Shown: piece by piece, positions 45,374-53,158 of the stretch
How positions within the stretch are numbered: the first letter of the stretch is position 1
Layout of the letters: the number at the start of each line of letters is the position of its first letter
From: Allobranchiibius sp. CTAmp26
GTDB lineage: Bacteria > Actinomycetota > Actinomycetes > Actinomycetales > Dermatophilaceae
Assembly (NCBI RefSeq): GCF_017565405.1
Contig: NZ_JAGEKR010000024.1
Location: forward strand, 62,001 to 126,000
Direction of reading: 5' to 3'
DNA: 64,000 bases
Position numbers and translations under genes: made by a program
Notes under the pieces: generated by a model
Seen by the model: only the letters and a program-made list of their open reading frames with translations
What the model was told of the DNA's origin: nothing
Database searches by the model: none

Positions 45374-45389
45374 AAACCTTGGGCCGCCC

Positions 45390-48113
45390 CTAGCCGGTCA
45401 GGCCGCCTACTTGGACCGGGACGGCGGCCTGGCCACCCTCCGTTCCATCACCCAACTCGCCGAGAGTGCGGTCACCCCAGCACGAGACCCCGCGATTGCG
45501 TAGCGCGCAGAATGCCTCGAAGCCGGGCTCCAATGCGGTGACCCCGGACGTCAGACCCGAAACCTGCCGCGGAGAGCTCGCCTGCACTTCGGTCCCCCCG
45601 TCCCCCAGCGCCTTGTAGGTGTTGTCGCCCCAACACAACGCACGGCCGGCACGTACCGCGCAGATCGCTGCGGTGGTAGCCGTCATCTGGGTCACCCCCG
45701 AGGTGAGACCGACGACCTGGACCGGCACATTCGAAAGGCCGCCGCTGCGGCCATCCCCCAACTGCCCGAAGGTGTTGTCTCCCCAGCAGAGGGCCGAACC
45801 CGCCCGTACGGCGCATGTCCCGTCGAAACCGTCGTACACACTGGTCACTCCGGAGGTCAGCCCGGCGACTTGAACGGGCACGTTCGAGTGACCACCAGTG
45901 TGCGCGTTGCCCAACTGGCCGTCGGAATCATCACCCCAGCACTTCAAGTCTCCGGCCGCCAGGATCGCGCAGAAGCCGGCACGCGCGCTGATGACCTGGA
46001 CGACACCAGAGGACATACCGACCACGTGAGTCGGCACTCCGGACTCGTCGACCGCTGTGCCATCTCCCAGCTCGCCCTCGCGGTTATGGCCCCAACACCT
46101 GGCGCCACCACTTACGACCGCACACATGCTTCTGAAGCCACCCGCCAGCTGAACCACACCCGAAGACAGACCCTCGACCGGCACAGGAACCGACGAATAT
46201 CCGCCGACGACACCGTTGCCCAGTTCGCCGCCGCCGTTGTCACCCCAGCACATGACGCCACCCCCGCTCAGCACTGCGCACATCCCGGTCGTCTCCGGCA
46301 CCAGATGCGCCACCGCCGAGGTCAGCCCCGTGACCTGGACCGGACGGTTCGACTCCCTCTCGCTGCCACCATCGCCAAGCTGACCGAGCCAGTTGTTGCC
46401 CCAGCACCACACGGTCCCGTCCGTACGCACAGCACAGGATCCATCCGCGGTATTCGCCAGTTCCGTCACCCCGGAGGTCAATCCCACCACCTGCACCGGT
46501 CGACTCCCGGTCGCCTCGGTTCCGCCGTCGCCCAATTGGCCGTAGGTGTTGTCGCCCCAGCACTGGACATCTCCACCCGTCAGGATCCCGCACATCCCCG
46601 CGTTGGTCCGGACCAAGCTCGTCACACTGTGAGAGTCGGGAACCGCGATCGGCAGGGTCCGGCCGATGCTGTGACCGACCTGGTCGGTGACACTGGCGGT
46701 GATCGTGGCGAAGGCGCTGGCCGTCGGCGTCCCGCTCACCGTGCCCGAACGACTGTCCAGCAGGAGTCCCGCCGGCAGTCCCGACACGGCCCAGGTGTAC
46801 GGGGGCTTGCCACCGCTCGCGGTCAAGGTCGCGTTGTACGGCGTCCCGACGAAACCGGACGGCATGCTGCTGGTCGTGACGCTCAGAGGAGGGACCGGTA
46901 CGGGCCCGGTCGTGACGTACCCGACCAGGTCGACGATCACATCGGCTGCTGTCGAGACTCCCACCTCGAGGTGACCATTCGCGCCGAGCGCGACGGTGGC
47001 CGAGTTCGCGACCGTTGCTGCCGAGCCGAAGTTCAGCGTCGAGGTGCCGGGCGACGGTGCCCCGCCCGCGAACACGGTCGCCCACCCCGCATGGGCTGCC
47101 CTGGTCACGGTGACACTGACTTCGACGGCGCGCACCCCCGTGATGGGGACACCGCGCAGACCCGCGATCGGCACGTCCAGCGCAGTGGCCGCCGACACCT
47201 TCCCGCTGGTCCCGCCGGTCCCGTCCCTGGTGTCGGCAACACGCACCGGCGTGATCGCCGTGTAGTCGCTCGTGGTGGGGATCCAGCCCACGACGTCCAC
47301 AAGCAGGTCGACCGCCGAAGCGGAGTAGATGTCGACCGCACCCGTGGCACCCACCTTGACGATGCCCATTCCGGCGGTGGTCTGCCCCGGGACGTAGTCC
47401 ACGACCGACGTGGGTGGACGGGTGACACCGGCGGGGAAGAGCGTCAACCAACCGGCACTCGCACGGGGAATAGCCGTGACGTTGAGGACGACCGCGCCCA
47501 CGCCCGTCGCCGGAACCCCTCCACGACCGGTCACGGTGACCTGCGTTGTCGAATCGCCACTCGGATGGGACGAGGCGTGGCGCGTGTCGAGCAGTCGGGA
47601 AGGCTGCAGCGGGTCGTACGCCGCGCCGGTCGGGTAGTAGCCGCTGACGTCCACGAACAGTTGCGTACCGGCGGAGGAGAAGAGGTCCACGATCCCGCCG
47701 GCACCCACCTTCACGATGACCTGGTTGGCGACGGTCTCGTGCGTCACGAAGTTGACGTTGGACGTCGTCGGCCGCGGTGCGGCCGCCGGCCATAAGGTCG
47801 CGAACCCGCTTCGGGTGGGTTCGGCGACCGTCACGTTCAACACCACCGCCGATACCCCTGCGGACGGCACGCCGCCACGGCCCAGAACCTGCACCGACGT
47901 CGTCGACGCCGCACGCACCGGACCCCTGGCGACCCCCTGCCCGTCACGGCTGTCCAGCAGCCGCGCTGGGGACAGCGGTGTGTAGTCGGGCTCGGTGGGT
48001 ACGCCGGTCGCGGCTGTTCGCGGAGGCGCTGCGCGGGCCACCGCAGGGTCGACCCCCGTCAAGGTGGCGACCATCGCCACCACCACGAACAGGACACCCA
48101 GAATCCGCTGCAT
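45390..48113 (-). CDS. Secreted RCC1-repeat protein with three N-terminal surface repeats
   Basis: 907 aa. An N-terminal signal peptide (about residues 1-28) is followed by three repeats of ~125 residues, each beginning with a PxRLLDSR-, RLLDTR- or RVADTR-type motif and containing VSAVVLNVTV- and LFVDVSGYYP-type strands. A putative Ig-like domain follows (PSGFVGTPYNATLTASGGKPPYTW, about 408-480). Eight RCC1-type repeats of ~50 residues form a probable beta-propeller, each with CWGDNxxGQLGDG. Expected location is the cell surface or outside; a role in adhesion or polymer binding is only a guess. No LPXTG or membrane anchor is seen at the C-terminus. An alternative GTG start is one codon upstream. 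Confidence 0.87.
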   Translation of the reverse strand: MQRILGVLFVVVAMVATLTGVDPAVARAAPPRTAATGVPTEPDYTPLSPARLLDSRDGQGVARGPVRAASTTSVQVLGRGGVPSAGVSAVVLNVTVAEPTRSGFATLWPAAAPRPTTSNVNFVTHETVANQVIVKVGAGGIVDLFSSAGTQLFVDVSGYYPTGAAYDPLQPSRLLDTRHASSHPSGDSTTQVTVTGRGGVPATGVGAVVLNVTAIPRASAGWLTLFPAGVTRPPTSVVDYVPGQTTAGMGIVKVGATGAVDIYSASAVDLLVDVVGWIPTTSDYTAITPVRVADTRDGTGGTSGKVSAATALDVPIAGLRGVPITGVRAVEVSVTVTRAAHAGWATVFAGGAPSPGTSTLNFGSAATVANSATVALGANGHLEVGVSTAADVIVDLVGYVTTGPVPVPPLSVTTSSMPSGFVGTPYNATLTASGGKPPYTWAVSGLPAGLLLDSRSGTVSGTPTASAFATITASVTDQVGHSIGRTLPIAVPDSHSVTSLVRTNAGMCGILTGGDVQCWGDNTYGQLGDGGTEATGSRPVQVVGLTSGVTELANTADGSCAVRTDGTVWCWGNNWLGQLGDGGSERESNRPVQVTGLTSAVAHLVPETTGMCAVLSGGGVMCWGDNGGGELGNGVVGGYSSVPVPVEGLSSGVVQLAGGFRSMCAVVSGGARCWGHNREGELGDGTAVDESGVPTHVVGMSSGVVQVISARAGFCAILAAGDLKCWGDDSDGQLGNAHTGGHSNVPVQVAGLTSGVTSVYDGFDGTCAVRAGSALCWGDNTFGQLGDGRSGGLSNVPVQVVGLTSGVTQMTATTAAICAVRAGRALCWGDNTYKALGDGGTEVQASSPRQVSGLTSGVTALEPGFEAFCALRNRGVSCWGDRTLGELGDGTEGGQAAVPVQVGGLTG

Positions 48114-48282
48114 CACAGTCGACCGTTCCCCCAGGGCGCGCCCTGGCCGATGTGTCAGACCCGTGGCGAACCGACTCCGCCGCGTCCTGCGGCGCGAAAA
48201 AATACCACGCCGTACGGCGCGTTGGGCGCGGATCGAGGACCCCGGTTCGGCCAGTGAGTGAGGACGCTCTGCGGCCGGGTTC

Positions 48283-49023
48283 TCAGGCGGGTGGGCGCGA
48301 GGAGTAGAGGTGCGACTCCACGAAGTCGCGTGTGCCGAGCGCGGGGCCGACCAGGATGACCGCCGCCTGCCGCAGCGCGTGCTCGTGCACCTGACCCGCG
48401 ATGTTCGCCAGCGTCCCGCGCAGGACCAGCTCGGCGGGCTGACTGACCTGCGATCCGATGACCACCGGGCAGTCGGCGCCGTAGTGCGGGGTCAACCGCT
48501 GGACGATGGAGTCGATGTGCCGGATCGCCAGGTGCAGCACCAGGGTCGCTCCCGTTGCGGCGTACGCCTCGAGCGATTCGCCGGCGGGCATCTTCGTCGA
48601 GTCCTTCTGCACCCGCGTGAGCACGACGGACTGGGCGACCTCGGGGACGGTGAGCTCCCGCCCGACCAGCGCGGCGGTCGCGGCGTACGCCGGGACGCCG
48701 GGTGTCACGTCCCAGGCGACCCCCGCCCGATCCAGGCGGCGGGTCTGCTCGGCGATCGCGGAGTAGACCGACGGGTCGCCGGAGCACAGCCGGGCCACGT
48801 CGGCGCCCCGCGCCGTCGCTGCCACCAGGTGCTCGGTGATCGCGTCCAGATTGAGGTGCTGGGTGTCGACCAGCTCCGCGCCGGCCGGGCAGTGACCCAG
48901 CACGGCGGCGTCCAGGTAGGTGCCCGCGTAGAGACAGACAGGACTCTGCTCGAGCAGCCGCACCGCGCGCAGCGTCAGCAGGTCCGCGGCGCCGGGACCG
49001 GCGCCGATGAAGTGCACGGTCAC
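48283..49023 (-). CDS. cobM: Precorrin-4 C11-methyltransferase
   Basis: 246 aa. SAM-dependent methylation of precorrin-4 at C-11. Motifs: VHFIGAGPGAADLLTLRAVRLL, VARLCSGDPSVYSAIAEQ, VTPGVPAYAATAALVG and VVLTRVQKDSTKMP. Starts with GTG overlapping the cobL stop by 4 bp (GTGA). The 166 bp upstream of the RCC1 gene end hold no other feature. Confidence 0.94.
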   Translation of the reverse strand: MTVHFIGAGPGAADLLTLRAVRLLEQSPVCLYAGTYLDAAVLGHCPAGAELVDTQHLNLDAITEHLVAATARGADVARLCSGDPSVYSAIAEQTRRLDRAGVAWDVTPGVPAYAATAALVGRELTVPEVAQSVVLTRVQKDSTKMPAGESLEAYAATGATLVLHLAIRHIDSIVQRLTPHYGADCPVVIGSQVSQPAELVLRGTLANIAGQVHEHALRQAAVILVGPALGTRDFVESHLYSSRPPA

Positions 49024-50246
49024 GGCATTCCCTTCGTGGAGCTCCACTGGACGACGGCGCGCGCCGGTGTCCACGACAGGTGCGCACCCAGCGAGGTCGC
49101 GTGCTCGACGCTGATCCGGGTCAGCTCACCCCCGAAGCGCTCGTGCGCCCCGACCAGCAGGGCCTCGGTGCTCAGCGTCACCGCATGCGCGACGAGCCGC
49201 CCGCCCGGACGCAACCGCGAGCGCACGGCGTCGATGAGAGCAGGAGTGAGCCCGCCACCGACGAAGACGGCGTCGGGATCGGGGAGGCCGGCCAAGGCGT
49301 CGAGCGATGCGGACTCGACGACCGTGACCTCGGCCGCGACACCGAACTGCCTGGCATTGCTGCGAATCCGCTCGGCACGCGCCACATTGTGCTCGACGGC
49401 GCTCACGCTGGCGCCGGGCGCGGCGAGCGCCCATTCGATGCCCACGGCACCCGATCCGGCACCGAGATCCCAGAGATGCCCACCAGGTGTCGGGCGCAGC
49501 TGGGCGAGCGCGGAGGCGCGCACGTCCCGCTTGCTGATCTGGCCGTCGTGGTCGAACGAGGACTCCGGCCGCCCCGGAGCCGGACCGATGGCCGCAGGCG
49601 TCGCGGGTGTCCCCGACACCTGCACGCACACGAGCACCAGGTCGGCGGTCCGCTCGACGGACCAGTGCGCGGCCGACGCGGTGAGCGACCCCTCGGCAGG
49701 GCCGTCGAGGTGCCACCAGGCCGTCATCCGGGACGCGCCCCATCCCTGCTCGGTCAGCAACCGGGCGAGCACCGCGGGCGTGCTCCCGTCGCTGCAGAGC
49801 ACGACCAGGCGCGCACCGGAGGCCAGGTGACGGCGTACGCCGTCCGGTGACCGGCCGACGAGCGTCACGACCGTCGCCTGCTCGGCCGACCAGCCCATCC
49901 GGGCCCGCGCGAGGGTCTCGGAGGACACGACCGGGTGGATACGCACCGCATCGGCACCGAGCACCTCGATCAGGGTGGTACCGATCCCGGACAGCAGTGG
50001 ATCGCCGCTGGCGAGCGCCACCACCTCCCCCGCGGGGGAGGACGCCGCGTCCAGCTCGGCGAGCAGCGGGCCCAGCCCTTCGCGCAGCGGTGACGGCCAC
50101 GGGCGGCGGGTCTGACCCGGTGCGGCGGGGACCAGCTTCAGGTGCCGGCGGCCACCGAGCAGCGTCCGGGCGCCCATCACGAGAGCCCGGCTCCGGGGGG
50201 AAAGCTCGGCTTCGCCGCCCTCCCCGATACCCACGACGTCGATCAC
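49020..50246 (-). CDS. cobL: Precorrin-6B methyltransferase/decarboxylase (CbiE-CbiT type)
   Basis: 408 aa, bifunctional. Residues ~1-200 form the CbiE methylase domain (VVGIGEGGEAELSPRSRALV, VVALASGDPLLSGIGTTL). Residues ~215-408 form the CbiT domain with the SAM loop LWDLGAGSGAVGIEWA. Together they methylate C-5 and C-15 and decarboxylate the acetate at C-12. The GTG at 50246 lies 6 nt after the -10 box TAGAGT. It is divergent from the riboswitch operon. Confidence 0.94.
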   Translation of the reverse strand: MIDVVGIGEGGEAELSPRSRALVMGARTLLGGRRHLKLVPAAPGQTRRPWPSPLREGLGPLLAELDAASSPAGEVVALASGDPLLSGIGTTLIEVLGADAVRIHPVVSSETLARARMGWSAEQATVVTLVGRSPDGVRRHLASGARLVVLCSDGSTPAVLARLLTEQGWGASRMTAWWHLDGPAEGSLTASAAHWSVERTADLVLVCVQVSGTPATPAAIGPAPGRPESSFDHDGQISKRDVRASALAQLRPTPGGHLWDLGAGSGAVGIEWALAAPGASVSAVEHNVARAERIRSNARQFGVAAEVTVVESASLDALAGLPDPDAVFVGGGLTPALIDAVRSRLRPGGRLVAHAVTLSTEALLVGAHERFGGELTRISVEHATSLGAHLSWTPARAVVQWSSTKGMP

Positions 50247-50252
50247 GTCGGC

Positions 50253-50258
50253 ACTCTA
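50253..50258 (-). promoter_or_regulatory. Leaderless -10 box for cobL
   Basis: On the minus strand TAGAGT is followed by 6 nt and the GTG at 50246. Confidence 0.5.
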
Positions 50259-50287
50259 GGCGAGGGCGCCGATATGACATGATCGCT

Positions 50288-50387
50288 GCGACGCAGGGCG
50301 AGGAATCCGGTGCGAATCCGGAGCGGTCCCGCCACTGTGAGTTGCCGGAGTCCCTCCGGTACGAGCCAGGATGTCGGCCTGCGTCAC
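50288..50387 (+). promoter_or_regulatory. Cobalamin riboswitch of the chlID-cobO-cbiB operon
   Basis: The plus strand carries GGAATCCGGTGCGAATCCGG, then the B12 box GCCACTGTGA (50331-50340) and GAGCCAGGATGTCGG. The closing P1 stem pairs ACGCAGG (50291-50297) with CCTGCGT (50378-50384). A -10-like CATGAT lies at 50278-50283, so transcription may begin just before P1. About 64 bp separate P1 from the GTG at 50451. Confidence 0.93.
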
Positions 50388-50450
50388 GCTCGGTCGGCGA
50401 CCCGATCGGGCCACTCGACCGGCGAGCGTGGTCACTCGTCAGAAGGGCCC

Positions 50451-52544
50451 GTGGATTCCGTGCCGCAGTTCCCGTTCTCCGCCATCGTCGGTGCCGACGA
50501 GATGGCCCTCGCACTCGTCCTGACGACCGTCGCCCCCGATGTCGGCGGGGTGCTCGTCCGCGGCGAGAAGGGCACCGCGAAGTCCACCATGGTGCGCTCC
50601 CTTGCGGCGGTGCTGCCCGAGCAGGACGTCGTCGACGGATGCCGCTTCGGTTGTGATCCGCGCGAACCCGACCCGCAGTGCCCCGACGGCCCGCACACGC
50701 CCGGGATGGACGCCGCGCAGCGGCCCGCCCGGCTGGTCGAGCTTCCCATCGGCGCCAGCGACGACCGGGTCACCGGATCGCTCGATCTCAGCCGCGCGCT
50801 CGGATCCGGCGAGACGGCGTTCGAGCCCGGCCTGCTCGCCGATGCCCACCGCGGCCTCCTCTACGTCGACGAGGTCAACCTGCTGCAGGACCACCTCGTC
50901 GACCTGCTGCTCGACGCGGCCGCGATGGGCCGCAACACCGTCGAGCGCGACGGTGTCTCGGTCACTCACGCGGCGCGGATCATGCTCGTCGGCACGATGA
51001 ACCCCGAAGAAGGCGAGCTGCGCCCGCAGCTGCTCGACCGCTTCGGGCTGTCCGTCGAGATCAGCGCGTCCCGCGTCCCGCAGGAGCGGGTGGAGATCGT
51101 CCGCCGGCGGCTCGCGTTCGACGCCGACCCCGAGGGTTTCGCCACGACGTACGCCGACGCGCAGGCCACGCTCGGCGCGCGGTTGGCCGCCGCCCAGCAG
51201 CGTGTGGCGGACGTGGAGCTGTCGGACTGGGCGCTGGGCAAGATCGCGACCGTCTGTGCCGGATTCGACGTCGACGGGATGCGCGCGGACATCGTGACCG
51301 CCCGCGCCGCCCGGGCGCACGCGGCGTGGCAGGACCGCGACAGCGTCGCCCGCGAGGACATCCGGGTGGCCGCGAAGCTCGCTCTGCCGCACCGCCGTCG
51401 GCGCAAGCCGTTCGACGCGCCGGGCCTGGACGAAGACCTGCTCGACCGTCTGCTCGGCGACGACGACGAGCCGGACCCCACGCCGGACGAGACTGAGACG
51501 AATGACGACCCGGATCCTACGCAGCCGCAGCCTGATTCGCCGGCCGATGGGAACGAGACCGAGGGCGACGACGCAGAGTCCAACAACCAGTCACCCTCAG
51601 AGGGCGGCGACGCCACGGAGGATCCGAACGACGCCACCACGCCGACCCCGCACCGGGACGGCGGCGAGGCCGAGCGCTCCGAGCAGGAGCGGGAGACCGA
51701 CACGGCGGCCCCCGAGGCGCCGACCGCGCCCCTGCAGGTCGCGCAAGCCGAGGAGCCCTACCGGGTGCGGTCATTCACCGTCCGAGGTGTCGGCCGTGGC
51801 GAGGCCGGGCGGCGCAGCCGGGCGATCACCAACTGGGGCGCGACCATCGGCTCCGCTCGCACCGGCACCGGCGCGGTGCACCTGCCCGCCACGATCCGGG
51901 CAGCCGCGCTGCGCGGCGCGGGCCGGTCGCGTGCCGGTCGACTGCGCGTCGCCGGTGAGGATCTGCGCCACAAGGTGACCCAGGGCCGCGAGTCCAACCT
52001 CGTCCTCATCGCCGTCGACGCCTCCGGTTCGATGGGCGCGCGCGAACGGATGAGCGAGGTCAAGACCGCCGTCATCAGCCTGCTGACCGACGCCTACCAG
52101 CGCCGTGACCGGGTCGGGGTGGTGACCTTCCGAGGCGCGGGGGCCGATCTCGCGCTCCCGCCGACGCACTCCGTCGAGGCCGCCGCGGCCTGCCTGACCG
52201 ACCTGCCGCACGGCGGCCGTACGCCGCTCGCCGAGGGACTGCTCACCGCCGCCCGCACCCTCGAGGTCGAGCGCATCCGCGACCCGCACCGGCGGGTGCT
52301 GCTCGTGCTGGTGACCGACGGCCGGGCCACCTCCGGCCCGGACGCCCTCGAGCGCGCCCGCTGGGTCGCCGATCGGTGGCCGAGCACCGGAGTGGATGCC
52401 GTGGTGGTCGACGCCGAGACCGGCCGCTTCCGGATGGGCTTGGCCGCCGACCTCGCCGCGCGGATGGGCGCCGAGCACGTGACGCTGGCAGAATTCGCCG
52501 CCGACAGCCTGGTGACGGCGATCCGCGAGAGGAGTGTGGCCTGA
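50451..52544 (+). CDS. ChlI-ChlD fusion, probable cobaltochelatase ATPase subunit
   Basis: 697 aa. Residues ~8-330 are an AAA+ ATPase of the magnesium-chelatase I type, with Walker A GEKGTAKST (38-46) and Walker B LLYVDEVNLL. An acidic, disordered linker (~333-423) leads to a von Willebrand A domain with the MIDAS motif DASGSMG (from 523). In actinobacteria such single chains are thought to power CobN in place of CobS and CobT; the B12 riboswitch and position before cobO support this. The GTG at 50451 has AGAAGGG upstream. Its stop overlaps cobO (TGATG). Confidence 0.9.
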   Translation: MDSVPQFPFSAIVGADEMALALVLTTVAPDVGGVLVRGEKGTAKSTMVRSLAAVLPEQDVVDGCRFGCDPREPDPQCPDGPHTPGMDAAQRPARLVELPIGASDDRVTGSLDLSRALGSGETAFEPGLLADAHRGLLYVDEVNLLQDHLVDLLLDAAAMGRNTVERDGVSVTHAARIMLVGTMNPEEGELRPQLLDRFGLSVEISASRVPQERVEIVRRRLAFDADPEGFATTYADAQATLGARLAAAQQRVADVELSDWALGKIATVCAGFDVDGMRADIVTARAARAHAAWQDRDSVAREDIRVAAKLALPHRRRRKPFDAPGLDEDLLDRLLGDDDEPDPTPDETETNDDPDPTQPQPDSPADGNETEGDDAESNNQSPSEGGDATEDPNDATTPTPHRDGGEAERSEQERETDTAAPEAPTAPLQVAQAEEPYRVRSFTVRGVGRGEAGRRSRAITNWGATIGSARTGTGAVHLPATIRAAALRGAGRSRAGRLRVAGEDLRHKVTQGRESNLVLIAVDASGSMGARERMSEVKTAVISLLTDAYQRRDRVGVVTFRGAGADLALPPTHSVEAAAACLTDLPHGGRTPLAEGLLTAARTLEVERIRDPHRRVLLVLVTDGRATSGPDALERARWVADRWPSTGVDAVVVDAETGRFRMGLAADLAARMGAEHVTLAEFAADSLVTAIRERSVA

Positions 52545-53158
52545 TGCCCCGAGGACAGACCCCCGTCGCCGCGGCGGACGGACTCACCACCCGCGCCCGG
52601 CGCAACTCCCCACTCGTCGTCGTGCACGGCGGCGACGGCAAGGGCAAGTCCACGGCCGCGTTCGGGCTCGCGCTGCGCGGCTGGAACCAGGGCTGGTCGA
52701 TCGGTGTCTTCCAGTTCGTGAAGTCCGCCAAGTGGCGCATCGGCGAGCAGACCGCCCTCGAGACGCTCGACCGGGTGCACCAGGACACCGGCCAGGGCGG
52801 TCCCATCGAGTGGCACAAGATGGGCTCGGGCTGGTCCTGGTCGCGCAAGGCGGGCAGCGAGCAGGAGCACGCCGACGCGGCACGCGAGGGGTGGGCGGAG
52901 ATCAAGCGGCGCCTCGCCGCGCAGACCCACACGCTCTACATCCTCGACGAGTTCACCTACCTCATGAAGTGGGGCTGGGTCGACGTGGACGACGTCGTGA
53001 CCACCCTGCGGGACCGGCCCGGCCACCAGCACGTCGTGATCACCGGGCGCAATCCGGACCCCCGCCTGTTGGAGATCGCCGACGTCGCGACCGAGATGAC
53101 CAAGATCGCGCACCCCTTCGACAAGGGCCAGAAGGGCCAGAAGGGCATCGAGTGGTGA
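52544..53158 (+). CDS. cobO: Cob(I)alamin adenosyltransferase
   Basis: 204 aa. It transfers the adenosyl group of ATP to cobalt(I). The P-loop is GGDGKGKST (residues 29-37), with FQFVKSAKWRIGE and LYILDEFTYLMKWGW downstream, as in the CobA/CobO/BtuR family. Overlaps chlID (TGATG) and cobB (GTGA). Confidence 0.95.
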   Translation: MPRGQTPVAAADGLTTRARRNSPLVVVHGGDGKGKSTAAFGLALRGWNQGWSIGVFQFVKSAKWRIGEQTALETLDRVHQDTGQGGPIEWHKMGSGWSWSRKAGSEQEHADAAREGWAEIKRRLAAQTHTLYILDEFTYLMKWGWVDVDDVVTTLRDRPGHQHVVITGRNPDPRLLEIADVATEMTKIAHPFDKGQKGQKGIEW

